Source: Cristatella mucedo
Taxonomy: Eukaryota > Bryozoa > Phylactolaemata > Cristatellidae
Reading direction: 5' to 3'
NCBI GenBank assembly: GCA_009760855.2
Contig: WPIO01000012.1
Location: 6,877,501-6,941,500 of the forward strand
Length of the DNA: 64,000 nt
Shown here: positions 35,401 through 43,009 of the stretch, piece by piece
Position numbering within the stretch: the first letter of the stretch is position 1
Layout: each line of letters starts with the position of its first letter
Position numbers and translations under genes: made by a program
The notes under the pieces: generated by a model
Seen by the model: only the letters and a program-made list of their open reading frames with translations
Database searches by the model: none
What the model was told of the DNA's origin: nothing

Positions 35401-37573
35401 AGGGATAAATTAGCTTTTTGTTTCTGATTATGTAATGATATGTGCTCCCTAGCAGCACTGCTTTGAAGTCCTGAAGGAGCTGCAATATGTTCCGCTTGCT
35501 TTGTCTTGACACTAATTTCATGTCATCAGTGCATCAGTCACAGTTTTGTCATCCGACCGTGGTCATCATCGGTTCTTAAGTTGCGTCCTCGGGAAGTGCT
35601 TGCAACCTGCCCTTCTCACAACCGAGTGTTCGTAGATAAATCTATTTACAAGTTCGGTTGTTTTCTTCGCACTATTTTGTGTTAAATGTCTTTACATTAG
35701 CTATGTTAACCGAAGACTGGTTTGAGATCAAGGGATCACTTGTAAGTAATTAGACCGTGACTTTTCAAAAATTGTAGCAAGGCTGGAATCATGTAACTAA
35801 CTAAAACAGGGAGCTAAACACCCGTGCTTGTATATCATGAAAGTATCCTTTGTTGCTTTACCTCACTTTCTTTTGCAAAGGAAAGTATCTCTGTAGTCTT
35901 GAGCATTGATCCGGCCTGCCCGAAATGAAAGCAACCATCTTACTGCTATTCCATTTCAGCGGTTTTCCCTGCTTCTGAGCTAGCTGGACCGGTATCCTTT
36001 TGTTATTGCTAGGCAACCAGATAATTAGTCTACATTCCATGTTGAGCAGTAGGTATCATTGCCGGCCTTGGCTACTTCAGTTTTGCTTACACTCACTGCT
36101 TTTACTCGTTTAACCTATTCATGAATTCGCAGTGATTGGCACAAGACCTTTGAAAAGGAATGTATCCGGTTGATCTGGAAAAGAGGTGAACCATCGTGTA
36201 TAATGCAACTATACTATCAGCTGCTCCCGACTTTGTTGCCCAGGTCTGCTAGTGTCCGAGTGGTTCGCTGAGCTCGGGATTCTTACTTTCTCAAGTGTTT
36301 CGTCAGCCAGTCTGCTGCTACACCATAATTGAATGATCCCAACCTGCCTAGGGTGGGCAGGGTAGGAGGAGGTGCTAGATGCAGATGCACTTATCTAATT
36401 GCTTTGAGCAGAGCGATTAGATGTGTGCAGCATTCCTTTACGGCTAGAGGCACCCAGATAATAATAAGATGGTTATACATTTGTATAGTGGTCAAAGAGA
36501 ACTTAATCTCTGTCAGGGCACTTTTCATTTGCCGAAAGGAAGCATACAAATTGGCTATTGCTCAATTTTAGCATGGATGAGCACACAAAGAATGATTCTG
36601 ACTGGTGGATCCAATCTGTGCAAGCACGTGGTTTATTTGCTTTTCCTTAATTGTCACGTCAGGGACGTCGCGACGTCTGTTAGAAGTGAGTTTCAGGCTT
36701 TGGGAGCAAATGAACTGAAGGTTGGTCTCCCAAGGACTTGAGGCTTCAGCTAGGCGACTTGTTTTCGAGTAGTGTGTGGTACGATGCCTAGCCTGGTTGG
36801 GGGTTATTCTGATAGGTACGTCGGAGCAACAGATTGAATGCACCTGAAAGCAAGTGGCTGATCCACGAAGTCGATGACGTGCTGCTTGATGGAGGGTCTC
36901 ACTAGGTAAGGCGGTTGCTTTTCACGACCTCGGCATCGAGGTCGTGAGTTCGAATCCTGCAGTGGTCGATCCTTTATTGCCACTGCAAGCGGTGGTGATT
37001 GCCGTAAAGGCTCTTCTGTCGCTATACAAAACGAGGCTGTTAAATCAGCTAGGGCCACTGCAGGTCTGCTAGAAATGGCGTTTTATGACAGTTGCAATGT
37101 GACAATGCAATGCGACAGGCAAGTCTTGCTGAAGAGTTTTGTACCAAACGTGGGTGTCTGACCTGTAAGCAGTGAGTTTACACAAGTCTAGATGGGATTT
37201 CATAAATGCATGGGCCAGCTTGGCTATGGTATCCTCATCTAGGCATGTCCATGTTTTGTCTGTTTGTGTGCCTGTCTGTCTCTATCTGTCTGTCTGTGTG
37301 TGCCGGAACATGTGCCGTATGTGTGTCGTATACATCCATGTAGGTCTTCCTTTAAGCCAAATGTACTTTCCTCAGCTGCAGGATATTTATTTTTTCAGAA
37401 CCTATGTGATCAACAGCTATTAGGACATTCCCAATGTGTATGTGCCATTAGCAGTACTGGTATACTAACTCCAGCTGTGATTCTCATTTTGCACTGTTCA
37501 GGCTTTATTGCTGTGCTTACGTTTTTGATAGGTTTCTGGCTGGCTTGATGGGATCTGCCTCATGCTGGATTGA
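20273..37573 (+). CDS. SRA1: SRA1 orthologue (steroid receptor RNA activator protein), five coding exons
   Basis: SRA1 protein is a small nuclear/cytoplasmic factor with a C-terminal helical bundle related to Prp18 and to the C-terminus of Sec31; its transcript is also known as a coactivator RNA. The five exons splice in phase 1, 0, 1, 0 and give about 205 residues (human about 236). The start, MDRGWNDPP, matches ERGWNDPP of human SRA1, and RPPLTRRV matches its RRSLLTKRV. In the bundle, LKDEAGKQLEYCR parallels RPLEQALEDCR. AALSELWLSEKLSAFV parallels ALLQEQWAGGKLSIPV. W-x-A-A in exon 5 and VSGWLDGI in the last exon parallel RWDAA and VSQWMVGV. Length, order and spacing hold across all five exons. 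Sec31 is the alternative carrier of GWNDPP, but there the motif lies about 1000 residues in. Human comparisons are from memory. Confidence 0.85.
20712..20771. repeat. 30-bp tandem duplication
   Basis: Two adjacent units beginning TGCGCCGCACATTATTTTGT differ at one base (TAT versus TGT). They lie in the first SRA1 coding intron. Confidence 0.9.
21050..21215 (-). mobile_element. SINE-1 copy
   Basis: TTAGCTGATTCAACAATCTC, GTAGAAGAATCTTAATAGC, ATTGCAGTGGGCAATACAGG and a head ending CTCGGGCTAAGACC. Confidence 0.65.
21220..23560. other. SRA1 intron, no gene seen
   Basis: AT-rich unique DNA with no convincing exons or repeats. Confidence 0.4.
23565..23794 (+). CDS. SRA1: SRA1 coding exon 2: linker and first bundle helix
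   Basis: The acceptor CTGTTGGTTTCAG is followed by 230 bases: two that complete a Pro codon with the C from the previous exon, then 76 codons ending GAG|GTATAC in phase 0. The first half is rich in Pro, Ser and Met (SVPRLPPLGL), like the low-complexity proline linker of SRA1. The second half, SSLLKDEAGKQLEYCRHVFL, is amphipathic and aligns with the first helix of the SRA1 domain. Confidence 0.75.
23870..24800 (+). mobile_element. LINE-A copy interrupted by a LINE-B 3' fragment
   Basis: LINE-A matches at 23880-24270 (AGCATATCTCCTGTGCC, TTCCAAAGTGACTTTTCTC) and resumes with TTGGAGACCACGCCTTCAG at about 24550. Between them, 24285-24470 is LINE-B 3' end (CTCAACTGCTCTTTTGAC to GTGGAGTTACAG). Confidence 0.65.
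24285..24470 (+). mobile_element. LINE-B 3' fragment nested in LINE-A
   Basis: About 185 bases of B-family terminal sequence, with the CGAAAGCTGCTTAGG and TTTGTGGAGTTACAG landmarks, same direction as the host LINE-A. Confidence 0.6.
24800..25740. other. SRA1 intron, no gene seen
   Basis: A (TTA)n/(TAG)n microsatellite lies at about 25186-25232. Nothing else recognised. Confidence 0.4.
25747..25880 (+). mobile_element. SINE-2 copy
   Basis: After a poly-G run comes the head TTAAGATGCTTACCTTTATCG with B box TGGGCTTGAGCCC. A diverged LINE-A tail follows (ATGTTAAGTGCC...CAGTGCTC). Confidence 0.5.
25970..26081 (+). CDS. SRA1: SRA1 coding exon 3: core SRA1-domain helices
   Basis: The acceptor TATTCTGTTTAG precedes 37 codons plus one base; the donor is CAAG|GTAATT. 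The peptide contains VKAAIAALSELWLSEKLSAF and ends VIGMAQ. Leu, Trp, the KLS triplet, Val and the final Gln are all at the spacing of the human domain (ALLQEQWAGGKLSIPV, then eight residues to Gln). It is one of the clearest exons of the gene. Confidence 0.88.
26255..27188 (+). mobile_element. LINE-A, youngest-looking copy, 3' half with tail
   Basis: A single open frame (26274-26951, 225 codons) covers the region after the RT active site: LGVIFQSDLSLDDHISS, RACLDKNTTSKLVHAFV, RLQLVQNCAARLVCRERRSC and SYAPKAWNSLPTCV, ending LKTHLFRTAFSGSL. The 3' UTR runs to the hairpin at 27121-27153 and an (ATT)n tail at 27167-27188. The RT catalytic core and endonuclease are absent, so the copy is 5' truncated and cannot move by itself. 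It fills most of the SRA1 intron between 26082 and 27211. Confidence 0.88.
27121..27153 (+). other. LINE-A 3' UTR hairpin (RT recognition candidate)
   Basis: GCGCC...GGTGC with an inner AGAGA/TCTCT pairing; most other copies read GGGCGC on the right arm. The hairpin is conserved in nearly all LINE-A tails in the window and is shared by SINE-2. CR1/L2-type LINEs are known to use such 3' stems for priming. Confidence 0.65.
27212..27282 (+). CDS. SRA1: SRA1 coding exon 4: W-x-A-A helix
   Basis: The 71-base exon completes an Ala codon and adds 23 codons, MEHEDWHAAKCRQQ to CHRDE, ending GAG|GTATGA in phase 0. Trp, the Ala pair, a Leu, His and Glu fall at the same offsets as in human SRA1 (RWDAAD...L...H..E). 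Its acceptor tract, GGTCTTTTTTTTATTCTAG, sits immediately after the (ATT)n tail of a LINE-A copy, which leaves only 23 bases of non-LINE intron upstream of the exon. Confidence 0.85.
27283..28095. other. SRA1 intron, no gene seen
   Basis: Unique AT-rich DNA. A weak exon-like stretch near 27596 was considered and set aside. Confidence 0.35.
28098..29240 (+). mobile_element. LINE-A, from RT active site to tail
   Basis: It starts just before [20 protein letters not shown], the intact catalytic YADD motif, followed by WMAANFLKLNDDKTNLLVLG. The rest runs in two or three frames to SYAPKAWNSLPTCV, the 3' UTR and an (ATT)n tail at about 29218-29235. At least two frameshifts and a stop break the gene. 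Confidence 0.85.
29240..29900. other. SRA1 intron, no gene seen
   Basis: Nothing recognised. Confidence 0.35.
29905..30080 (-). mobile_element. SINE-1 copy, diverged
   Basis: AAAGATCAGCTGAATCAACG, AAAGAGCCTTGGTAAC, ACTTGCAGTATGCAATACG and a head ending CAAGGCTAAGGCCC. Confidence 0.6.
30288..30480 (+). mobile_element. LINE-A 3' UTR and tail
   Basis: CACTAACCACATTTGCATGC through GTAAAGCGCCTAGAAAGAG to an (ATT)n tail. No coding part. Confidence 0.8.
30485..31465. other. SRA1 intron, no gene seen
   Basis: AT-rich DNA without recognisable features. Confidence 0.35.
31470..34215 (-). mobile_element. Long, degraded LINE-A-like element
   Basis: This is the longest LINE in the window. In minus-strand order it has endonuclease-to-RT linker residues near 33680-33960 (LNEFLPLTKHTLRRLQDG, NLQIHDIEAVRMKIS) and the RT start in antisense of 33009-33330. 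RT palm residues at 32444-32761 include LVSLDLLEAFGTIDPQVLL and LKYGVPMGSTL. The C-terminal region extends to about 31690, and a decayed (AAT)n/(TAG)n tail lies near 31470-31505. A SINE-2-type tail is inserted at about 32845-32915. Stops are frequent. Confidence 0.7.
32845..32918 (+). mobile_element. SINE-2 or LINE-A tail inserted in the long LINE
   Basis: CATATGTAAAGTGCCTAGAAAG, GAGGGTGCTATACAAATG and ATTATTATC: the SINE-2/LINE-A tail in the direction opposite to its host. The tRNA head is not clear. Confidence 0.55.
34220..34855. other. SRA1 intron, no gene seen
   Basis: Nothing recognised. Confidence 0.3.
34860..35010 (+). mobile_element. SINE-1 copy
   Basis: GTTAGCCCAAGGGTAAGGTG, TCGTGGGATCGATATC (B-box position), GATCCTTTACTGC, AAGGCTCTTCTGCTGC and an AATCAGCTAATC end. 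Confidence 0.7.
35015..36450. other. SRA1 intron, no gene confirmed
   Basis: Unique DNA. An open stretch from about 36131 (DWHKTFEKECIRLIWKR) follows a CATTCGCAG acceptor-like site but has the wrong phase for SRA1 and no known homologue. Confidence 0.35.
36456..37245 (-). mobile_element. LINE-A 3' half, split by a SINE-1
   Basis: The antisense tail (AATAATAAGATGG, GAGAACTTAATCTCTG) leads to GAGTTTCAGGCTTTGGGAGC and then the region after the RT up to about 37245. The SINE at 36893-37052 interrupts it. Confidence 0.65.
36893..37052 (+). mobile_element. SINE-1, best-preserved copy
   Basis: The tRNA-like head includes CTCACTAGGTAAGGCGG (A-box region) and GAGTTCGAATCC (B box, 36946-36957). The body follows: CCACTGCAAGCGGTGG (a short palindrome), TAAAGGCTCTTCTGTCGC and GAGGCTGTTAAATCAGCTAG. 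It is transcribable by RNA polymerase III in principle. It is inserted into an antisense LINE-A copy. Confidence 0.8.
37258..37305. repeat. (CTGT)n-like low-complexity run
   Basis: CTGTCTGTCTC and TCTGTCTGTCTGTGTG units. Confidence 0.7.
37532..37573 (+). CDS. SRA1: SRA1 last coding exon, short C-terminus
   Basis: After TTACGTTTTTGATAG the frame required by the previous exon reads VSGWLDGICLMLD and then TGA. Human SRA1 has VSQWMVGVKRLIAE at this place, so V, S, W, a hydrophobic residue, G and I/V match in register. The protein then stops where human SRA1 has about 30 more weakly conserved residues. The exon is very short and lies 10.2 kb downstream of the previous one, so it is the least certain part of the model. 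A competing acceptor near 27596 would give QWSKRLSH and a stop, which fits the family less well. Confidence 0.62.
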   Translation, partial: VSGWLDGICLMLD

Positions 37574-37953
37574 GCTTGATGTGCCTGCAGGCTGCAGCAG
37601 AAACAAGATGGATTGGCTTGCCACCGATCCCAGCCTGCCTTGGCCGTTCGGAACTGCTGTGCTCGATTGCAGTTTCTGCTTGTCCGTATGTATTTAGGAC
37701 AACAGCATTGATGGATGAAGTTGATGGCGACCGAACTGACTGTGTAGGACCCATAGTAGCCTCATCCGCTCTGTTTACCGTCCCAGCTTTTTGCTGGGAC
37801 GGTATGGGTCGGTCAGTCAAATCGGCTTCGTTCTGTTTCGTACAGGTGTGCTCGCGAGCCCTTTACTCTCAGGCTGCATCTAGCCATAGTGTCCATGCAT
37901 TCGACGGCCGTCGCATTGGTACCAACCTAGTTACAGAAGACTTGGCCATTTGA
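37574..37953 (+). other. Probable SRA1 3' UTR with an open frame and a perfect hairpin
   Basis: The sequence right after the SRA1 stop is less AT-rich than the introns. It contains a 127-codon open frame (37570-37953) rich in Cys, Ser and Ala that resembles nothing I know, so I treat it as UTR by default. A perfect inverted repeat is at 37776-37804. No clear AATAAA was found close by, so the transcript end is not placed. Confidence 0.35.
37776..37804 (+). other. Perfect 12-bp hairpin, TTTTT loop
   Basis: TACCGTCCCAGC is followed by TTTTT and then by its exact reverse complement GCTGGGACGGTA. It lies 203 bases after the proposed SRA1 stop codon. It would form a stable RNA stem on either strand. 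Confidence 0.7.
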
Positions 37954-37954
37954 A

Positions 37955-39765
37955 GGCATGTCGGCCAAGGTGAACATGTATATGCAATGCGTTCCCCTAC
38001 CACCGTTTACCACGACGGCGGCTACGGTACTTGCTGTATCGCCGTGCATCGGCATTACTAGTCAAAATCCGGAATTCCTGAAACAAGCTTGCTACCATTT
38101 TGCTGCCCAGTTCGTAGATACTGCTGCAACTTTTTGAAGATAGTACTCGTGGATGAGACCATTTCCCAATATACTGTTTGCAGAAATCCATGTTCAAGTA
38201 AAAATGGCAGCTTGAGCGGCAGTACAGTACACCATGAAATGTTCTAATTGGTCATGGCATTGTCTGACTACACGTGTTTAGAGGTTTTCTTGTGTGCCAG
38301 GCGGCTTGTCATACTTTTGCGATACCCACTTTGCCTGATATCACTCTGAATGTGCTCTTTCTTGTACAAATCTGTGAGGCTGCTCACTTTGCCTCACTTG
38401 TCCTCGTGACTGAAACAATGAGGTAGCTATTTTTCTTGTTTGCAGGTCTGCCGTCATATGCCGGCCCACTCAAAATAGCACCCAGATTTATCGTGCTGAT
38501 GCTGGTGTGCTAGGGTGACCCTTGGCAGTGGCTAGCATGTTTGTGACCTAGTATGCCACCGAATGTACCTTAGAAACTAGATACCTTGCTTGTTGTGTCT
38601 GGAAGCTGCCGAGACCTACAACTTGTGGGTCCAGGCATGCTGCATACTCTCGCTGTGTCCTAGTTGGTTTATAGCCACGTAATAATAGTCATTTGACAAA
38701 TCTAGGGCTTTCTGACTTGACACTGTGTCGTATGCTTCCACCCAAGTTGTGTGACAACTGGAGCAATATGATAGTGCAGTCATCTGACCTCCCGACGATA
38801 CATACTTGTTATTGATGTTTTGGAGCTGAACAGCTCTAGTGGCCATAGCCGTGCATTGACCCGGGTCTAAAACCTCCCAATGCCAGGTGTATCTACACTA
38901 TCCACCTCCAGCTGAAGCGATCTTCAAATTTCGTTCTACTTTATGATTAGGCTGGCTACGTTATGTCCTTCGAACTGACCGTTTGATCGAGTTCCTTACT
39001 AATCAGGGAATCAAGGAAAGAAACTAACTACTGTTCATGGAGTACCAAAGAAGGCTCTTGGCAGCGTATGGCCTCAAGGCAAGCTACTGCTCGTGTTCAA
39101 AGATCAGCCGTTCAGAGTAACCAACATTCCTGTGATACTGTTTCTAGGCTAGTCGACAGGCCCAGCTACCCTACATCAAAAGGATTGCCAGCTTGATACC
39201 TGCTAAACTGGGGATTACTTACATAAGCCCAAACAAGCTTTATGCTGTTTGTCTTTACTGTGTCTAGCAACTCGCATGGCTATTGAACTTTCAGTCTGGC
39301 TACAGGTGTCATATCAGTACTGTTTAATCGGTGGCTCATAGTATTAGTATGTGCTGCATAGCTTACACCCACACCCACACGCTTATACAGGCTAGCACAC
39401 GGCATCGTTAGGGCACAGATAAAGACTGGGGCAAAGGTAGACCTGTTTGTTGATGAAGTATTGAGTATTCAGGCTAATGCAGTTCAAAGTCGGTCGAAAT
39501 GCATAGCATTGTGGGTCACCAGGCAACAAAAACCTGTGAAGCACAACCGCTACAAGGTGAAGTAGTAAGTACTGCAAATCCCTTACCAGTCAAACAGCCA
39601 AGCAAGTTAAAAGTCGGCAGTGAAATGATAAGGAAGCACCGTCGTTAGAAGTCGGGCATATCCACACCACCAGTTTTACTGCAAAAATGCCTACATTGTC
39701 AGGAAGGCTTTCAAAGCCACTACCAGTTCGAAGCTTTCATTAAGAGTAGGGCACCCAATGCTACT
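37955..39765. other. No gene seen
   Basis: Unique DNA downstream of SRA1. No recognisable coding exons or repeats. Confidence 0.35.
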
Positions 39766-39767
39766 AA

Positions 39768-39838
39768 TGTAAAACGCCTAGAAAGAGATTGAGTTCTCTG
39801 AGGGCGCTTTATCAAGTGCATTATTATTATTATTATTA
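39768..39838 (+). mobile_element. LINE-A 3' tail, solo
   Basis: GTAAAACGCCTAGAAAGAG, GAGGGCGCTTTATCAAGTG and (ATT)n. Only the tail is present. Confidence 0.7.
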
Positions 39839-40002
39839 CTCGTGAAGAACAGCAAGTTCATACTAGAGAAGAAATATGCAGAACCTGCAAACACCAGACA
39901 CTAACCGGACAATAATTTAGGAACAATACTCTTGGCTCTGGTTTCGGAGATTGCTGTTTCCACTCTTGGCGACACGACAAATGGGTTACTGGGCATTTGT
40001 AG

Positions 40003-40405
40003 CAATAATAATAATAATAATTCACTTGATAAAGCGCCCTCAGAGAACTTAATCTCTCTCTAGGCGCTTTACAATTGCTGTAAAGTGAAATGCCATTGAA
40101 TGGTAAGTAAAATCATGCTTGAAAAAAACAAACGAAATGAATAATATGGTTAGGGGTGACATACACAGGGTCAGCATGCAAATGTGGTTAGTGGCAGCAT
40201 GCACAATGTCAGCACGCATAAGCACATCAAGGACCAATCACAGGGACCCACTAAATGCTGTCCTAAATAGGTGTTTTTAGGTTCCTTTTAAATGTGGTCA
40301 GGTCAGGGGATGTTCTGACGCAGGTCGGGAGGGAGTTCCAGGCTTTGGGAGCATATGAACTAAATGCACGGTCTCCAAAGGATTTAAGGTTTGTATGAGG
40401 TATTT
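40003..40405 (-). mobile_element. LINE-A 3' UTR and C-terminal end
   Basis: (AAT)n, the antisense hairpin, the complete 3' UTR and the last coding part (GGGAGGGAGTTCCAGGC, ACGGTCTCCAAAGG). Very similar to 50203-50592, so both look recent. Confidence 0.82.
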
Positions 40406-40409
40406 CCAG

Positions 40410-40845
40410 CAATTGACATTCACAACAAATATGGGCTTCCCTGAAAGGCTAGAGGCCAGCTCAACGCCGTGACCTGAAAACCACTGCTAGATGCAGCAGC
40501 AGAATCGAATGCTAAGTGCTGCTGCAGGTTGATCATTAAATGCTCCGGCACCCCTGCCCAGTAAGAGAACTTCGTAGTACAGGGAGCAAGGTGTTCTGTT
40601 TCTGCCCTTGACCGATCAGATTATTTTTCGTATTCCGGTCGACCACACGAGAGCGAGGCCCGATATACTTGTAAAATAGGAGGCCTTTAACGGACTTGCA
40701 GGATTAAGGATGTGTCGAAACCGTGGATTCCATCTAGCATGGAAGGAAGCACACGGTCGAAACGTAGTTTCTGCTTTTCAGTTTTGTGCTTGCAGTAAGT
40801 TGAATAACGATTGGCCTCCGCTTATATCTCAAGCCGCACGCTTGG
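40410..40845. other. No gene seen
   Basis: Nothing recognised. Confidence 0.3.
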
Positions 40846-40849
40846 TTTG

Positions 40850-40965
40850 ATAAACGGGTAATGTGCTCACTCGCCTTTGACGAACGGTATCGTAAGCTCG
40901 AGCCTTGGGGCGTATGTGAAGCTCTTAGATAGAGATTGTATTCTCTTAGGACGCTAAACAAATGA
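40850..40965 (+). mobile_element. SINE-2 copy
   Basis: The head ACGGGTAATGTGCTCACTCG, B-box region TAAGCTCGAGCC, then LINE-A-type tail (GAAGCTCTTAGATAGAG, TTCTCTTAGGACGCT, ACAAATGA). Confidence 0.6.
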
Positions 40966-41319
40966 CGTATACTTCACAAACGAATCGTACGGCAAGCTAG
41001 CTCTCATGCCCTGCAAGCACGGTGCTGCAAGGCACTTGCTAGGTAATAGGCCTCAGGGCTCTTTTTACGGACTTCCCCAAACGACTTGCTGATTCAGGTG
41101 TTCAGTTGCAGCTGTTGATGCTATGCGCTAGGTATGATACGTTGCATAGTTCATACTACTGTTTTACTATGAGCCATTAAATCGAAGCCGACTATACGAA
41201 TACACCTGTATGTAAACTATCAATGCTGTCTTGACCGTGTGACTCGATTTATCCATGTCTTTCACAATTTTTTAATCCCCTCCCAAAAAAGAGCACACGC
41301 AGAGTGATGTCCGGAAAAG

Positions 41320-42050
41320 TGGGTATCGAAAAAGTCCAAGATTGGGAGCTGTCTTCCACAGTGGCTTTCAAAAAATTAGCTTCTTAGTTCTGTCGCGGCT
41401 TGATTATTGCAATTCCCCATTGGCTGGGCTACCAAAAAAGCGATTAGGTCACTGCAGCTGACTATGAATATGGCTGCAAGGCTGGTCTTCAAGTCCCAGA
41501 AGTTTGAACACGTGTCTCCTTTGCTAAAAGAGCTAGGATGGCTGCCTGTTGATATACGGATACAGAGCAAAGTTCTTATGCTGACCCACAAGGCCCACCA
41601 CGGCTTGGCTCCTTCCTACCTAGCTGAACTGCTGCATCAGTTTCAGCCTGTTCGCGCCCTCAGGTCCTGTGTGGGCAATAAATTAGCTGTCCCATTCCTC
41701 CGCTTAAAGACAGTTGGCGACAGAAGCTTTAGCTCTGCAGGTCCTAGACTGTGGAACTCGCTTCCACAATTCTTACGCAACGACATCTACTCTCCAACTG
41801 CTGACTATGGCACATCTTTTTCAGCGGTCCTGAACTGCTACATCTATGCTACTCACTACCTCAACTGCTCTCCTGACTCTGCTATGCTTCCCACTTTCTC
41901 TTCGTTGCGTGAGACGAAGTCTTTTGGCTACCGAATGTGTACCGAAAGCCGCTTAGGTTGTGAGTGAGCTATACAAAACTCTCCTGGGTAACACCCACAT
42001 GATCTTTATGACTTTGTGGAGTTACAGACGGAGATACATAACATAACAAG
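41320..42050 (+). mobile_element. LINE-B, C-terminal region with tail
   Basis: An open frame of 186 codons (41407-41967) covers MNMAARLVFKSQKFEHVSPL, LLKELGWLPVDIRIQSKV, LRLKTVGDRSFSSAGPRLWN and CTESRLGCE. The 3' end GTGGAGTTACAGACGG is followed by ACATAACATAAC. The RT core is absent. Confidence 0.82.
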
Positions 42051-42233
42051 CCACCTTGCACAGAAGAAAACCTCTAAACACGTGTAGTCAGACACTGCCA
42101 TGACCACAAGTCTTGCATTGGTAGTGATGAGCTCTCAGCGTGAGTGACTGTCGATTACCTGCTCTGTTCATTGATTTTCTCGGGTATTTTATAAATCAAC
42201 ATTAAGCCTGCATTAATTGTACTCAGTTTGCAG

Positions 42234-42394
42234 CATCATTAAAAGCGGAAACTACCGTTTCTATAGATGCCAGGCACACGGTCTTGTCGCTGATGTTTTG
42301 GAAAGAGCAATTAAGAAGCACCCGGTTATTAATTCAAGAACTTTCAGCCTGCACCGTATGGGAAGACCATTGCATGCATTCACAAACTCCTCAG
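42234..42394 (+). CDS. Candidate internal exon, unidentified
   Basis: An open frame of 53 codons is bounded by an acceptor (ACTCAGTTTGCAG, exon from 42234, incoming phase 2) and a donor (CCTCAG|GTTAAG). In-frame stops lie just upstream of the acceptor and just after the donor, as in a real internal exon. The peptide begins IIKSGNYRFYRCQAHGLVAD, then VLERAIKKHPVINS and HRMGRPLHAF. It is not LINE-like and I do not recognise the family. The flanking DNA for about 200 bases on each side is unique. Chance remains possible at this length. Confidence 0.3.
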
Positions 42395-42399
42395 GTTAA

Positions 42400-43005
42400 G
42401 TGAGGGAAAAATTAAATTAACACTGGACTGCATGCTCGTCCTCACATCATCAAGTTATTTGTGATTCATTTATCGGCAGGTCCAGCATGAAAAATCCATA
42501 TCTTCCTGAACATCTAAGCTGTTAGTATCATTTAAAGGTTCTTAATGGTACTTATCTCTATGAGCTGCCCGTAGACGGCAGCTTCGGCAGCGAGTCGCAG
42601 CGTGGTAGTTAGATTAGGGGTGAAACCTAGCTTCGCTTCCAGCTGAGTGGAAAATTTATGTTTCATCTTTTTTCCTGGGCAATAAGTGTTACTTTAACAA
42701 ATGCACATGCCTCAAAAGTATAAAAAAATAACCACTATTCCCTACAAATTTTGATTTTGTGACAAGGAGAGCGATACATTTGAAATATGCCATTGGATGG
42801 GGATACAGCTGCAGCCAAAGTTGGGTGTTAAATAAAAAATATATTATTCGCATGAAATGTATTTTTAATGCATAATCAGACTAGTAAGGTATACTGTAAT
42901 CGAAATAGGCTAACCTGTCATAAAAAGGTTAAAATTTATTGCATTAGATGTGTCTACCTCAATTTTGTATCACTAGATGATGTCGTCATGGTATTGTATC
43001 AGCCT
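42400..43005. other. No gene seen
   Basis: AT-rich DNA; nothing recognised. Confidence 0.35.
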
Positions 43006-43009
43006 GTTG

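Noticed and set aside
36131-36280. Exon-like stretch DWHKTFEKECIRLIWKR after CATTCGCAG
   Set aside because: Wrong phase for SRA1 and no recognised homologue.
36893-36975. Functional tRNA gene
   Set aside because: The tRNA-like part lacks a proper acceptor stem and continues into a SINE body repeated elsewhere in the window.
37570-37953. 127-codon plus-strand open frame as a gene
   Set aside because: No family recognised; it starts at the proposed SRA1 stop and contains the hairpin, so 3' UTR is the simpler reading.
38144-38215. YSWMRPF reading considered as the SRA1 end
   Set aside because: Weak acceptor, and W is one position off the family spacing.
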